In this document: piece after piece, positions 47,229 to 57,479 of the stretch
Numbering within the stretch: position 1 is the first letter of the stretch
How the letters are laid out: each line of letters starts with the position of its first letter
The notes under the pieces: model-generated
Databases searched by the model: none
What the model saw: only the letters and a program-made list of their open reading frames with translations
Told to the model about the DNA's origin: nothing
Program-made: the position numbers and the translations under genes
Source of the DNA: Pseudomonas sp. ADAK18
GTDB lineage: Bacteria > Pseudomonadota > Gammaproteobacteria > Pseudomonadales > Pseudomonadaceae
Length of the DNA: 64,000 nt
Assembly (NCBI RefSeq): GCF_012935695.1
Contig: NZ_CP052859.1
Span: forward strand, 1,467,001 to 1,531,000
Direction: 5' to 3'

Positions 47229-47270
47229 AAAAAGCCCGGCCCGGTTCTGTGAACGGGGCCGGGCTTTTTT
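47229..47270 (+). terminator. Rho-independent terminator (bidirectional)
   Basis: AAAAAGCCCGGCCC pairs with GGGCCGGGCTTTTTT around a GGTTCTGTGAACG loop, with A and T runs on either side. It serves the DUF1993 gene and the convergent sstT, whose stop is 13 bp further on. Confidence 0.9.
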
Positions 47271-47282
47271 GTGAGCGCACGC

Positions 47283-48503
47283 TTACGCCGTCTGTTCTTC
47301 TTTGCCCAGGCAGGCTGCGGCGGTGAACAGCACATCGGTGGAGGAGTTGAGGGCGGTTTCCGCCGAATCCTGCAGCACGCCGATGATGAAGCCCACGGCC
47401 ACTACCTGCATGGCGACTTCACTGGGAATGCCGAACAGGCTGCACGCCAGGGGGATCAGCAGCAGCGAGCCACCGGCTACACCCGAAGCACCGCAGGCGC
47501 AGACCGCCGCCACGACGCTGAGCAGGATGGCAGTGGGGATGTCCACGGCGATGCCCAGGGTGTTTACCGCCGCCAGGGTCAATACGGTAATGGTGGTCGC
47601 GGCGCCAGCCATATTGATGGTCGCCCCCAGAGGAATCGACACTGAGTAGGTGTCTTCATGCAGGCCCAGGCGTTTGCTCAACGCCAGGTTGACCGGGATG
47701 TTGGCGGCCGAACTGCGGGTGAAGAATGCCGTGATGCCGCTTTCCCGCAGGCACATCAACACCAGAGGGTAGGGGTTGCGACGCAGCTTCCAGAACACAA
47801 TGGCCGGGTTGATCACCAACGCCACGAACAGCATGCTGCCAAGCAGCACCAGCAGCAGGTGGGCGTAGCCCAGCAAGGCGCCGAAGCCGGAGGTGGCCAG
47901 GGTCGAGGCCACCAGGCCAAAGATCCCCAGCGGTGCAAAGCGGATCACCATGCGCACGATCAGCGTGACGCCATTGGACAAGTCAGCCAGTACGGTGCGG
48001 GTGGTTTCGCTGGCATGACGAATGGCGATGCCCATGCCGATGGCCCAGGCCAGGATGCCGATGAAATTGGCATTCATCAGTGCACTGACCGGGTTGTCCA
48101 CCACGCTGAGCAACAGGCTTTGCAGCACCTCGCCAATGCCACCGGGCGCGCTCACGGCCACATCGTGAGTGGCGAGCACCAGGGTGGAAGGAAACAGGGT
48201 GCTGGCAATCACGGCCACGACGGCGGCGGCAAAGGTGCCCAACAGGTACAGGAACAAAATTGGCCGAATATGGGATTCCTGGCCGTGCTTGTGGCTGGCG
48301 ATCGAGGCCATGACCAGCACAAATACCAGGATCGGCGCGACGGCCTTGAGCGCTGAGACAAACACTTTGCCGATGAAACCGGTGGACTGGGCCACGTCGG
48401 GTAACAACAGGGCCAGTAGAATGCCAGCGATCAGGCCGATCACGATTTGCGTGACCAGGCTGACGCCCATGAGTCGGGTGAAGAGGGAAGGGGCAGCAGT
48501 CAT
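47283..48503 (-). CDS. sstT: Serine/threonine:Na+ symporter SstT
   Basis: 406 aa from the ATG at 48503 ([20 protein letters not shown]); the longer frame to 48632 is not needed. Dicarboxylate/amino-acid:cation symporter fold with the reentrant-loop signature [20 protein letters not shown] and the ligand-site [20 protein letters not shown]. It ends [10 protein letters not shown]. Na+-coupled import of serine and threonine. Confidence 0.92.
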   Translation of the reverse strand: MTAAPSLFTRLMGVSLVTQIVIGLIAGILLALLLPDVAQSTGFIGKVFVSALKAVAPILVFVLVMASIASHKHGQESHIRPILFLYLLGTFAAAVVAVIASTLFPSTLVLATHDVAVSAPGGIGEVLQSLLLSVVDNPVSALMNANFIGILAWAIGMGIAIRHASETTRTVLADLSNGVTLIVRMVIRFAPLGIFGLVASTLATSGFGALLGYAHLLLVLLGSMLFVALVINPAIVFWKLRRNPYPLVLMCLRESGITAFFTRSSAANIPVNLALSKRLGLHEDTYSVSIPLGATINMAGAATTITVLTLAAVNTLGIAVDIPTAILLSVVAAVCACGASGVAGGSLLLIPLACSLFGIPSEVAMQVVAVGFIIGVLQDSAETALNSSTDVLFTAAACLGKEEQTA

Positions 48504-48803
48504 AAATAGAGTTGTCTCTGGTTTTCTAATGGGTGCGGCGATTCGTGCAGGCAAGGCAGCGCACAGGCTGCCGGAGGGTAAAGCGCCAAGGCAAGGCCGA
48601 ACGGTAACCGGATGTTCAGCAAAGTTTAACATGCTGTAGGAAATATCCAGGTTGGGTGCGGCGTTCAGTCACCCTGTTACACGACTGGCCCGCTTGGCCT
48701 CCCCAAAGCCGGACACATTCTGTTAAAATCCAGCATCCTCTTATTTCCTCTCTGTCAGCGAGCCCTCGGGCTGTCGTTGGCGTCGTCGTTTCTGGAGTTA
48801 TTC

Positions 48804-49958
48804 ATGTTGTTGCCCATCCTGCTGCTGTCGGCGGCCGGTTTTACCGTGCTGACCACAGAGTTCATCATCGTTGGCTTGTTGCCCTCCATCGCCCGCGACC
48901 TGGATGTCAGCGTGTCCCAGGCCGGCCTGCTAGTGACGCTGTTTGCCTTCACCGTGGCGGCGTTCGGTCCATTCCTGACCGCCTACTTCGCCCGGTTTGA
49001 GCGCAAGCGCCTGTTTATCACCATCCTGGTGATGTTCGGTGCGGCCAATGCCTTGGCGGCGTTGGCGCCGAATATCTGGGTGATGTCGGTGGCGCGATTG
49101 ATTCCAGCCTTGGGGCTGCCGGTGTTCTGGGCGCTGGCCAGTGAAACGGCGGTGGACATTGTCGGCCCGGACTACGCAGGCCGGGCGATTGCCAAAATCG
49201 GCTTCGGCATTGTCTGCGCCACGGTGTTTGGCATCCCGGTGGGTACGCTGATTTCCGACATGTTCGGTTGGCGTACCGCCTTTGGCATCCTGGCGGTGGT
49301 GGCACTGGCCAAGGCCTTGCTACTGTTTGTCTACCTGCCGGCGACCCGCGTGAAGAAAGAACAGGTCACGTTGCGTTCGCAATTCAAGATCCTGCGCAGC
49401 CCGCTGATGCAAGGCCACGTTGTCCTGTCGATCCTGGTCTTTAGCGGCATGTTCACCGCTTATACCTACCTGGCAGACATCCTTGAGCGCTTGGCGGGTT
49501 TCGACGGCACGCTGGTGGGCTGGTGCCTGATGGGCTTTGGTGCGGTCGGCCTGATCGGCAACTCCCTAGGCGGGCGCATTGTGGACCGCCACCCGCTGAT
49601 CGCCTCGATGGTGTTCTGCGGCTTCATGATCACTGGCATGGTGGCGCTGGTGCCGGCCATCCACTCCACGCTGGGGCTGGCGGCGGCGATGGGTATCTGG
49701 GGCGTGACCCAGGCGGCGCTGTTTTTGGTCAGCCACGTGCGGCTGATGAAAGTCGCGCCCCACGCGCCAGCGTTTGCCGCGTCGCTGAACATCGCCGGGG
49801 CCAACCTGGGGATTGGTTTGGGTGCGATGGTCGGCGGGCGGGTGATCGACACGCTGGGCCTGGGCAGCCTGGGCTTTGCCGCTTCGGGTTTTATCCTGCT
49901 GTCGATGCTGTTGGCGTTGTGGCTGATGACCGCCAAGACCCGCGAAGTGTGCGTCTGA
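48804..49958 (+). CDS. MFS transporter (drug-resistance/arabinose-efflux type)
   Basis: 384 aa from the ATG at 48804 with TGGAG upstream. Twelve hydrophobic segments with DHA1-type motifs: GLLPSIARDLDVSVSQAGLL, loop 2-3 YFARFERKRLF, and PVGTLISDMFGWRTAFGIL. Substrate unknown. It is convergent with an NhaR-like LysR gene only 4 bp away. Confidence 0.9.
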   Translation: MLLPILLLSAAGFTVLTTEFIIVGLLPSIARDLDVSVSQAGLLVTLFAFTVAAFGPFLTAYFARFERKRLFITILVMFGAANALAALAPNIWVMSVARLIPALGLPVFWALASETAVDIVGPDYAGRAIAKIGFGIVCATVFGIPVGTLISDMFGWRTAFGILAVVALAKALLLFVYLPATRVKKEQVTLRSQFKILRSPLMQGHVVLSILVFSGMFTAYTYLADILERLAGFDGTLVGWCLMGFGAVGLIGNSLGGRIVDRHPLIASMVFCGFMITGMVALVPAIHSTLGLAAAMGIWGVTQAALFLVSHVRLMKVAPHAPAFAASLNIAGANLGIGLGAMVGGRVIDTLGLGSLGFAASGFILLSMLLALWLMTAKTREVCV

Positions 49959-49962
49959 GGCA

Positions 49963-50868
49963 TCAGTCGGGAAGGGCGGTAAACAACTCCCGTCGGGCAC
50001 CTTCGGTAATCGCCACGATGCCAGGGTGCTTGACCTTGCGCTCCACCGAAATGGCGTAGAAGGATTCGGTTACTGCTTCAGTCTGGCCGATCAGCACCAC
50101 GCCGTACTGGCGCGCCACTTCATCGGCAATCACGCTGGGGGCGATAAAAATACCGCTGCCGGATTGGCCGAAGGCCTGCATCAAGGCGCTGTCGTCAAAT
50201 TCCCCGACAATCCTTGGTTGGATCTGTTGCTCGGCAAACCAGCGCAACAGACGGCTACGTACCACGGTTTCCGCCCCCGGAATCAACAGCGGGGCGCCCT
50301 GCAGGCACTGTGGGAAAGTGCCGCCGTGTTGGTCAGCCAAGGCTTGGGTGGCGAAGAAGCTGATTCCGCATTCCCCCAGTTTCTGGCTGTAGCCCTTGAT
50401 GTCCAGGTGCGTGGGCATCGGGCTGTCGGAGATCACCAGGTCCAGGCGCTGGATCGCCAGGTCCGCCAGCAGGCGTTCGAGTTTGTCTTCGCGGCAGGTG
50501 ATGCGGATCGGCTCACTGAGCTCCATGGTCGGCGCGATCAGCCGGTAGACGATGGACTTGGGCACCACATCCGCTACGCCCACCCTGAACAGGATCTGCT
50601 GTTCGTTGGGCTGGGCTCGCAACATGGCCTCCAGCTCATTGCCCGTCTGAAACATCTGCTCGGCATAGGGCAGCGCCTGCCGACCGGCTTCGGTCAATTC
50701 CAACTGCCGTCCCACCCGCTGAAACAATGCCACGCCGAAGGTTTGCTCCAGCAGGCTGATTTGCCCGCTGATCGTCTGTGGCGTGAGGTTAAGTTGCTCG
50801 CAGGCGCGCACGATACTACCGGTCTTGGCGACTACCCAGAAGTAATGCAGTTGACGGTAATTGAGCAT
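49963..50868 (-). CDS. nhaR: LysR family regulator, NhaR-like
   Basis: 301 aa. The N-terminal helix-turn-helix (LNYRQLHYFWVVAKTGSIVR, ACEQLNLTPQTISGQISLLE) is of the NhaR type. The effector domain continues with VADVVPKSIVYRLIAPTMEL. NhaR activates Na+/H+ antiporter and stress genes in E. coli. No nhaA is adjacent here, so the target is uncertain. It is divergent from a small lipoprotein gene. Confidence 0.85.
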   Translation of the reverse strand: MLNYRQLHYFWVVAKTGSIVRACEQLNLTPQTISGQISLLEQTFGVALFQRVGRQLELTEAGRQALPYAEQMFQTGNELEAMLRAQPNEQQILFRVGVADVVPKSIVYRLIAPTMELSEPIRITCREDKLERLLADLAIQRLDLVISDSPMPTHLDIKGYSQKLGECGISFFATQALADQHGGTFPQCLQGAPLLIPGAETVVRSRLLRWFAEQQIQPRIVGEFDDSALMQAFGQSGSGIFIAPSVIADEVARQYGVVLIGQTEAVTESFYAISVERKVKHPGIVAITEGARRELFTALPD

Positions 50869-51015
50869 GGGCGCCTCACAAGGAAGATATTACTTCGTGT
50901 AAATCGAAGTATAAGCGAAAAAAATACGAATTTTCCTGAACTGTTCATCCCCATAGAATGCGTCGCTATCGAGGGGCCAATGCTTGGACCCAACCGTTCT
51001 AACGAGGAACGCATC

Positions 51016-51267
51016 ATGAAACTCAATTCTCTGGGCGCGGCGTCGCTGCTTGCGCTTTCATTAGTCATGCTCAGCGGCTGTGATCAAGCTGAAAAAAGCG
51101 CGCAACAACTGTTGGGCAAAGCCACCGAGTCGGCCAAGCAAGTGATCGATGACACCCACCAGGCCGCCGAGCAGGCCTTGAGTGATGCGACCAAAGGTTT
51201 GATTGCTCCGAAAGACAAAGAGCAACAGGAAGAGAAGAAACCTGAACCGACTTCGCAAGAAACCTAA
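51016..51267 (+). CDS. Small lipoprotein
   Basis: 83 aa. The signal MKLNSLGAASLLALSLVMLS is followed by the lipobox cysteine in LSGCDQ. The mature chain is helical and charged (AEKSAQQLLGKATESAKQVI) with a Lys/Glu-rich tail. No known domain. GAGGAACGC precedes the ATG. It lies 28 bp before the TerC gene and may share its transcript. Confidence 0.82.
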   Translation: MKLNSLGAASLLALSLVMLSGCDQAEKSAQQLLGKATESAKQVIDDTHQAAEQALSDATKGLIAPKDKEQQEEKKPEPTSQET

Positions 51268-51295
51268 CCCCAGCACACCACGTCAGGACTGACCT

Positions 51296-52042
51296 ATGGA
51301 TTACCTTTTACAACTGGCCGCCAGCCCGACCGCCTGGGTCGCACTGGCCACCTTGATCGTCATGGAGATCGTGCTGGGGATCGACAACCTGATCTTTATC
51401 TCGATTCTCACCAACAAGTTGCCGGTGCAGCATCGTGCCAAGGCGCGGCGTATCGGCATCAGCATGGCGTTGTTCTTGCGGTTGGGCCTGTTGAGCACCA
51501 TTGCCTTCATCGTGCAGTTGACCGCGCCGGTCATCGAGATCTTCGGGCAAGCGTTCTCCTGGAAGGACATGATTCTGATCGCCGGTGGTCTGTTCCTGGT
51601 GTGGAAGGCTACGACCGAGATCCATCACAGCATGGACCCAGAGCCTGAACAGGTGCAAAGCAGCACGCCGAGCGTGTCCCTGGGCTTTGCCGCGGCTATC
51701 GGGCAGATCCTGATGCTGGACCTGGTGTTTTCCATCGACAGCATCATCACTGCCGTGGGCATGACCGAGCACTTGCCGATCATGATCATTGCCGTGGTGG
51801 TCTCGGTAATCGTGATGTTGGTGGCGGCCGAGCCGTTGGCCAAGTTCATCAACGACAACCCGACTGTCGTGATGCTGGCCCTGGGCTTCCTCATCATGAT
51901 CGGTATGACCTTGATTGCCGAAGGTTTCGGTGCCCATGTGCCAAAAGGCTATGTGTATGCGGCCATGGCGTTCTCGGCAGTGATCGAGTGCCTGAACATG
52001 GCGCGTCGCAGTCGGCATAAGCGGCTTGCGGCAAAACCCTAA
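51296..52042 (+). CDS. TerC family integral membrane protein
   Basis: 248 aa, about seven membrane segments. TerC motifs are [20 protein letters not shown], and [20 protein letters not shown] with the acidic residues in membrane helices. Members are linked to manganese export or tellurite resistance; which applies here cannot be told. A terminator follows. Confidence 0.9.
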   Translation: MDYLLQLAASPTAWVALATLIVMEIVLGIDNLIFISILTNKLPVQHRAKARRIGISMALFLRLGLLSTIAFIVQLTAPVIEIFGQAFSWKDMILIAGGLFLVWKATTEIHHSMDPEPEQVQSSTPSVSLGFAAAIGQILMLDLVFSIDSIITAVGMTEHLPIMIIAVVVSVIVMLVAAEPLAKFINDNPTVVMLALGFLIMIGMTLIAEGFGAHVPKGYVYAAMAFSAVIECLNMARRSRHKRLAAKP

Positions 52043-52053
52043 AGGCTGAAACC

Positions 52054-52092
52054 AAAGGCCAGCTGCGCTCATCAGAGCCCAGCTGGCCTTTT
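52054..52092 (+). terminator. Rho-independent terminator after the TerC gene
   Basis: AAAGGCCAGCTG (52054-52065) pairs perfectly with CAGCTGGCCTTT (52080-52091), followed by T's. Confidence 0.88.
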
Positions 52093-52174
52093 GCTGTCTG
52101 GCATCGGCTGATTTGCCGCATGTATGTAGGTATCGTCTGATAAAATCCCGCACCTTGACGTTGAGAGGTGCCCC

Positions 52175-53209
52175 ATGAACGAGCCGATTCGCCTGACCCA
52201 GTACAGCCACGGTGCGGGTTGCGGTTGCAAGATTTCCCCCCAGGTGCTTGAAGTGATCCTCGCCGGCAGCGGTGCGCAGAACCTCGACCCCAAACTCTGG
52301 GTGGGCAATGCCTCGCGGGACGACGCGGCGGTCTACGCCATCGACGAAGAGCGTGGCGTAGTCTCCACCGCCGATTTTTTCATGCCGATTGTCGATGACC
52401 CTTTCGACTTCGGCCGTATTGCCGCGACCAACGCCATCAGCGATATCTACGCCATGGGTGGCGATCCGTTGATGGCCATTGCCATTCTTGGTTGGCCGGT
52501 CAACGTGCTGGCGCCGGAAATTGCCCGTGAAGTGATCCGTGGCGGTCGCTCGGTGTGTGACGAGGCCGGTATTCCCCTGGCCGGTGGTCACTCCATCGAC
52601 GCTCCCGAGCCGATCTTTGGCCTGGCCGTCACCGGCCTGGTAGAAAAACGCCATATGAAACGCAACGACACCGCCACTGCGGGTTGCCAGTTGTACCTGA
52701 CCAAGCCGCTGGGCATCGGCATCCTCACCACGGCGGAAAAAAAGGGCAAATTGCGCGAAGCCGATATCGGCCTGGCGCGGGACTGGATGTGTACCCTCAA
52801 CAAGCCCGGCAGCCGTTTCGGCAAGTTGTCCGGTGTGACGGCGATGACGGATGTCACCGGTTTCGGCCTGTTGGGTCATCTGGTGGAAATGGCTGACGGC
52901 AGTGGTTTGACCGCCCGCATCGAATACGAAAAAGTTCCACGCCTGCCAGGGGTCGAGTACTACCTGGACCAGGGCTGTGTGCCAGGTGGCACCTTGCGTA
53001 ACTTCGACAGCTACGCCAGTAAGCTGGGGCGGGTGAATGAGCTGCACAAACGCGTGTTGTGCGATCCGCAAACCAGCGGTGGGTTGTTGATTGCGGTCAC
53101 GCCCGAAGGCAACGCCGAGTTCCTGGCGGTGGCCGCCAAACTTGGCCTGAAGCTGGAGCCCATCGGCCACCTGGTTGAGCGACAGACCAACGCGGTAGAG
53201 GTGTTCTGA
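52175..53209 (+). CDS. selD: Selenide, water dikinase
   Basis: 344 aa. The catalytic Cys16 and Lys19 are in [11 protein letters not shown] (cysteine, not selenocysteine). ATP/Mg residues lie in [34 protein letters not shown] and [12 protein letters not shown]. It makes selenophosphate from selenide and ATP. The stop shares a base with selU (TGATG), so selenophosphate is supplied for tRNA selenation. Confidence 0.95.
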   Translation: MNEPIRLTQYSHGAGCGCKISPQVLEVILAGSGAQNLDPKLWVGNASRDDAAVYAIDEERGVVSTADFFMPIVDDPFDFGRIAATNAISDIYAMGGDPLMAIAILGWPVNVLAPEIAREVIRGGRSVCDEAGIPLAGGHSIDAPEPIFGLAVTGLVEKRHMKRNDTATAGCQLYLTKPLGIGILTTAEKKGKLREADIGLARDWMCTLNKPGSRFGKLSGVTAMTDVTGFGLLGHLVEMADGSGLTARIEYEKVPRLPGVEYYLDQGCVPGGTLRNFDSYASKLGRVNELHKRVLCDPQTSGGLLIAVTPEGNAEFLAVAAKLGLKLEPIGHLVERQTNAVEVF

Positions 53210-54303
53210 TGCCCATCGACATCACCGATTACCGCGACATCTTTCTTAACGACCGGCCGATGATGGATACCCGCGCACCGGTGGAGTTCACTAAGGGGGC
53301 TTTTCCCGGGGTGATCAACCTGCCGCTGATGACCGATGACGAGCGTCAGCGGGTCGGGACTTGTTATAAGCAGCAAGGGCAGGAGGCAGCGATCGCTCTG
53401 GGGCGGCAGTTGGTCAGTGGGGCGACCCTCAACGAGCGCCTTGAGCGATGGGTCGGGTTTGCCCGGGCCAACTCCGATGGTTATCTCTACTGTTTCCGCG
53501 GCGGCCTGCGCTCCCATCTTGTGCAGCAAGTGCTCAAGGATGAAGCCGGTATCGATTACCCGCGCGTTGGTGGTGGCTACAAGGCCATGCGAACCTTTCT
53601 GCTTGAAACAGTGGATCAGGCAGTGGCGCAATGCGATTTTGTCTTGCTGGGCGGCATGACCGGCAGCGGCAAGACCGAAATCCTTACCCAGCTGGACAAC
53701 GGCTTGGATCTGGAAGGCCATGCCAATCATCGCGGGTCCAGCTTCGGCAAACGGGCTACCGCCCAGCCGTCCAATATCGACTTTGAAAACCGTTTGGCCG
53801 TGGATGTGCTGAAAAAGCGCGCACGGGGCATCGAGCGGTTTGTGTTGGAGGACGAGAGCCGAATGATCGGCAGTTGTGCCTTGCCGCTGAATTTGCATCG
53901 AGGTATGCAGACGTTTTCCATGGTCTGGCTGGAAGAAAGTCTGGAAAACCGGGTCGAGCGCGTGTTGCGTGATTATGTGATCGACCTGTGTGCACAATTT
54001 ATCGCCGAGTTTGGTGAGGCGGGTTTCGACCTGTTCGCCGAACGCCTGACGCAGAGTCTGAGCAATATTCACAAACGCCTCGGCGGCGAGCGTTATCAAC
54101 GGTTGTTGGGATTGATGCAGGACGCGTTGGCGGAACAGGCACGCAGTGGCGACGTGGACCTGCATCGAGGCTGGATTATCGGGTTGCGCGAGTATTACGA
54201 CCCGATGTACGCCTTCCAGAGAGAAAGCAAAGGCGCGCGGATCGAGTTCTCCGGGGAGCAAAGCGCGGTGGTGGAGTATCTGCGCGAGCGTGCAGCCCGG
54301 TAG
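53209..54303 (+). CDS. selU: tRNA 2-selenouridine synthase (SelU/MnmH)
   Basis: 364 aa. An N-terminal rhodanese domain ([17 protein letters not shown]; catalytic Cys in [11 protein letters not shown]) is followed by a P-loop domain with [14 protein letters not shown] and [20 protein letters not shown]. It replaces the sulfur of 2-thiouridine at the tRNA wobble position with selenium via a geranylated intermediate. Coupled to selD; a REPIN follows the stop. Confidence 0.95.
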   Translation: MPIDITDYRDIFLNDRPMMDTRAPVEFTKGAFPGVINLPLMTDDERQRVGTCYKQQGQEAAIALGRQLVSGATLNERLERWVGFARANSDGYLYCFRGGLRSHLVQQVLKDEAGIDYPRVGGGYKAMRTFLLETVDQAVAQCDFVLLGGMTGSGKTEILTQLDNGLDLEGHANHRGSSFGKRATAQPSNIDFENRLAVDVLKKRARGIERFVLEDESRMIGSCALPLNLHRGMQTFSMVWLEESLENRVERVLRDYVIDLCAQFIAEFGEAGFDLFAERLTQSLSNIHKRLGGERYQRLLGLMQDALAEQARSGDVDLHRGWIIGLREYYDPMYAFQRESKGARIEFSGEQSAVVEYLRERAAR

Positions 54304-54343
54304 GGTGGGCAATGCCAATCAACTAAGAACGAACACCAAACTT

Positions 54344-54474
54344 GTGGCGAGGGGGCTTGCCCCCGTTGTGCAGCGAAGCGGCCCTGAAGCCTGTTATCTC
54401 GGTCTATCTGAAAAAAACGCAGTGATCTTATTGGGGCTGCTACGCAGCCCAACGGGGGCAAGCCCCCTCGCCAC
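54344..54474. repeat. REPIN 2
   Basis: GTGGCGAGGGGGCTTGCCCC ... GGGGCAAGCCCCCTCGCCAC, inverted REP pair between convergent selU and the permease gene. Same internal hairpins as REPIN 1. Confidence 0.9.
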
Positions 54475-54527
54475 AGGTCACTCGCTGCCTGTTCGATCGC
54501 CTGACTGACTGACATAAGTTCGGGTGA

Positions 54528-55583
54528 CTACAGAATGGCCATTCCAATCAGGCCACACACCACACCCATCAGCATGGTCAACCCGGCCACTGTCACCAGC
54601 ACCCGTGCATCAAAATCTTTGCGCAGCATCAACAGCGACGGCAGGCTTACGCTCGGCAAAGTCATCAGCAACGCCACGGCCGGGCCAGTGCCCATGCCCA
54701 GGGTCATCATGGTCTGCACGATGGGGATTTCCGCCGCTGTGGGGATCACAAACAGCGTGCCGACGATTGCCAGGGGCACCAGCCACATGAGGCTGTTGGC
54801 CATCGCGCCATCGACATGGGGAAACAGCCAGACCCGCACCGCGCCCAAGATCAGCACCGCGAGGATATAGACCGGAATCGTGCTCCAGAACAGCTGCCAC
54901 AAGGTGCGCAACCAGCGGCTCAGGAACGGTTGGGTCTCGAGGGTGCTCGCTTCGGCGACGGCGTCCAGCGCCGCTTCCGGCACTAATTCAGGACGTGCGA
55001 TGCGTTGGGCCACCAGCGAAACGCCCACCACCAGGACGATGCCTGCCACCAGGCGCAATGCGGTAAACCCCCAGCCGAGCACAAAACCCATGAACACCAG
55101 GGTCGCCGGGTTGAGCACCGGGTTGGCGATCCAGAATGCCAGAGCGGCGCCAACCGAGACCTTCTGGCGACGCATACCGGCGGCCACCGGCGCGGCACAG
55201 CAGCTGCACATCATCCCCGGCAAGGCGAACAGCCCGCCACGCAAGGTCGACCCCAGCCCGGCGCGGCCGAACAGGCGTAACAGCCAGTCCCGGGGGATCA
55301 GCACTTGCAGCAACGACCCGAGGATTACCGCCAGCACAGCGGCTTTCCAGATCGCCAGGAAATACACCTGGGCATAGGCCAGTGCAGCGGCCAGTGGTGC
55401 GCTTTGCTCGTCGTTGAGAATCGAGGCACCGATGCTGTGGTTATCGGCCGCAACAAAGGCCTTGAAGTAGTAAGGCGACCACTTCACGTAATAGAGGCCG
55501 ACACAGGCCACCAGCAGGAACAGCGCCGGTTTCCACCAGAAGGACCAACCCCGGGCGGGGTGGGTGGAGGAGAGGTTGGACAT
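54528..55583 (-). CDS. DUF318-type permease (ArsP-like)
   Basis: 351 aa from the ATG at 55583 (MSNLSSTHPARGWSFWWKPA); the frame is open further upstream into a REPIN, which is not coding. About eight membrane segments. The family signature LPGMMCSCCAAPVAAGMRRQ holds the cysteine group, followed by ALAFWIANPVLNPATLVFMG. Relatives include ArsP organoarsenical exporters; a metal or organometal substrate is possible but unproven. Confidence 0.85.
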   Translation of the reverse strand: MSNLSSTHPARGWSFWWKPALFLLVACVGLYYVKWSPYYFKAFVAADNHSIGASILNDEQSAPLAAALAYAQVYFLAIWKAAVLAVILGSLLQVLIPRDWLLRLFGRAGLGSTLRGGLFALPGMMCSCCAAPVAAGMRRQKVSVGAALAFWIANPVLNPATLVFMGFVLGWGFTALRLVAGIVLVVGVSLVAQRIARPELVPEAALDAVAEASTLETQPFLSRWLRTLWQLFWSTIPVYILAVLILGAVRVWLFPHVDGAMANSLMWLVPLAIVGTLFVIPTAAEIPIVQTMMTLGMGTGPAVALLMTLPSVSLPSLLMLRKDFDARVLVTVAGLTMLMGVVCGLIGMAIL

Positions 55584-55658
55584 GTTGAGGATCCGCAGAT
55601 GAGTCAATAGCGGCGCATCATACGCTGTGGACGGGTATGTAGGGCGAGCAGGCTTTCT

Positions 55659-55788
55659 GTGGCGAGTGGGCTTGCCCGCGTTGGGCTGCGTAGCAGCCCC
55701 ATTCTGACTCCCGCGTTGTTTCAGGCAGAACACCCCATGCGGTTATAGGACTGCTGCGCAGTCCAACGCGGGCAAGCCCGCTCGCCAC
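55659..55788. repeat. REPIN 3
   Basis: GTGGCGAGTGGGCTTGCCCG ... CGGGCAAGCCCGCTCGCCAC. The G/T-rich variant of the same REP family, with internal hairpin GGGCTGCGTAGCAGCCC. It lies between the permease gene and the histidine phosphatase gene. Confidence 0.9.
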
Positions 55789-55799
55789 AGTGTGGAGGG

Positions 55800-56501
55800 T
55801 CAGGTATCCGCGCTGACCTGCGTCGCCGCCGGGCACGTCTGCTGGCCGTTATCCAGCCCTTGCTTGTAATTGCGGCTGAGCAGGCTCGCCTTGCCGTTGT
55901 GCCAGGTCAGGGTCAACACATACAGCGTGTCGAAATCACTGCCGGACCAATCCTCGGTGATGGTGTGTTCTTCACCGACTGCTTCGCTCGCCACCTTGTT
56001 GATCAGCTCTGGCAGGTAGCCATGGGACCAGGCGGTGTAGATGATTGAGTTGTGGTATTTGTTTTCCACCAGTTCGTCGGCCAGGGCGCTGGTGTCATTG
56101 GCCGAGTACTCGATGTTCACCGGCAGGCCGAGTTTGATGGCGCTGGGGCTGATGGTCATCAGCGGCCGAATGTAGCTGTAGGAATTGTCGAACTCGCCTT
56201 CCTCGACGTTACGGGTCGGGTTGGCGGCAAATATGTAGTTGGCGTTGCCGAATTTTTCCGGCAGCACGGTGGCCAGGTTCATGGCGCGGTTCAGGCCTTG
56301 GCAATTGAGCTGGCCGAGGCCGCCTGCTGGTTTTTCTCCGTGGCGCAGGAATACCAGGGTCTGCACGCCGTCCACTTGCTGGGCGCGGCTTTCGCGGGCT
56401 TCCAGGGCCACGGCCAGCGCGCCAGCCACCAGCAGTAGCGGCAACAGGGTGTAAGAATAGCGTTTAAGGCGTTTGGCAAGGCACAGAGGCTTTAATATCA
56501 T
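55800..56501 (-). CDS. Histidine phosphatase family protein, membrane-anchored or exported
   Basis: 233 aa. An N-terminal basic stretch and hydrophobic segment (YTLLPLLLVAGALAVALEAR) form a signal or anchor. The phosphohistidine motif is LVFLRHGEKPAGGLGQLNCQ, and the second His is in IIYTAWSHGYLPELINK. Substrate unknown. It is divergent from the glutathione transferase gene with 255 bp between. Confidence 0.83.
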   Translation of the reverse strand: MILKPLCLAKRLKRYSYTLLPLLLVAGALAVALEARESRAQQVDGVQTLVFLRHGEKPAGGLGQLNCQGLNRAMNLATVLPEKFGNANYIFAANPTRNVEEGEFDNSYSYIRPLMTISPSAIKLGLPVNIEYSANDTSALADELVENKYHNSIIYTAWSHGYLPELINKVASEAVGEEHTITEDWSGSDFDTLYVLTLTWHNGKASLLSRNYKQGLDNGQQTCPAATQVSADT

Positions 56502-56756
56502 TGGAGGTTTTAGTCTTCAGTGCGTCGGGTTAAGGCAGACAAGCCTGGCCTCAGCGACGCTTCAGGCGTCGTGTGGTTTTCCATTTTCGTTGTAGCGGCG
56601 TGCTTCCCTTCACCGTTCGGTGCGCACTTAAGAGTGCGCTTGAGGGTTTTGGTTCGCGTCGACGGGAGATTAGCGAGGCGATGTTGCGAATTGAAGACCG
56701 ATGCAGGCGGCTCGCCAGATGACTATGATGGACCCTTCTTGCCTTGGAGCTTTGCG

Positions 56757-57455
56757 ATGAACTCACTCTCCACGTTCCCGATCACCCGCAAATGGCCGGC
56801 TCAGCATCCCGAGCGCCTGCAACTGTACTCCTTGCCGACGCCCAATGGGGTCAAAGTGTCGATCATGCTGGAGGAGTTGGGCCTGCCATATGAGCCACAC
56901 AAGGTCAGCTTCGAGACCCAGGACCAGCTCTCCGCCGAATTCATGTCGCTGAACCCCAACAACAAGATCCCGGCGATCATCGACCCCAATGGCCCTGGCG
57001 GACAGGCACTGGCGTTGTTCGAGTCCGGTGCGATCCTGATTTACCTGGCCGAGAAAAGCGGCCAGCTTCTGCCCGAGGACCCGGCAGCGCGTTACGAGAC
57101 GATTCAGTGGCTGATGTTTCAGATGGCCGGTATCGGGCCGATGTTCGGTCAGGTCGGTTTCTTCAACAAATTCGCCGGCAAGGCCTATGAAGACAAACGC
57201 CCCCGTGACCGTTACGCCGCCGAAGCCCGGCGCTTGCTGGACGTGCTGGAAAAACGCCTTCTGGGTCGCACCTGGATCATGGGCGACGAGTACACCATCG
57301 CCGATATCGCGACCTTCCCCTGGATCCGCAACCTGATTGGCTTCTATGAGTCGGGCGAGCTGGTGGGTATTTCCGATTTCCCGAATGTGCTGCGCGCGCT
57401 GGACGGCTTTGTCGCACGGCCGGCGGTGATCCGTGGGTTGAACATTCCCGCCTGA
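56757..57455 (+). CDS. Glutathione S-transferase, YfcG-like (nu class)
   Basis: 232 aa from the ATG at 56757 (TTGGAG upstream); the long frame back to 56520 is not supported. The thioredoxin-like domain has LYSLPTPNGVKVSIMLEELG, SLNPNNKIPAIIDPNGPGGQ and LFESGAILIYLAEKSGQLLP, close to E. coli YfcG. The helical domain ends YTIADIATFPWIRNLIG... YfcG has disulfide-bond reductase activity with glutathione. It lies 24 bp before the phzF-like gene. Confidence 0.9.
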   Translation: MNSLSTFPITRKWPAQHPERLQLYSLPTPNGVKVSIMLEELGLPYEPHKVSFETQDQLSAEFMSLNPNNKIPAIIDPNGPGGQALALFESGAILIYLAEKSGQLLPEDPAARYETIQWLMFQMAGIGPMFGQVGFFNKFAGKAYEDKRPRDRYAAEARRLLDVLEKRLLGRTWIMGDEYTIADIATFPWIRNLIGFYESGELVGISDFPNVLRALDGFVARPAVIRGLNIPA

Positions 57456-57479
57456 CAATAACCGACTGACAGGAACCCC

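Noticed and set aside
51308..53170. 620-codon open frame on the minus strand opposite the TerC and selD genes
   Set aside because: It is antisense to two clear genes and the terminator between them, has a low-complexity His/Gln-rich translation and no ribosome site. It is a by-product of high G+C codon bias.
53011..54318. 435-codon open frame opposite selD-selU
   Set aside because: It spans the end of selD and all of selU in antisense and resembles no protein family.
56520..56756. N-terminal extension of the glutathione transferase gene
   Set aside because: The frame is open, but the translation is Arg-rich without family similarity, whereas the ATG at 56757 has a ribosome site and gives the normal length.
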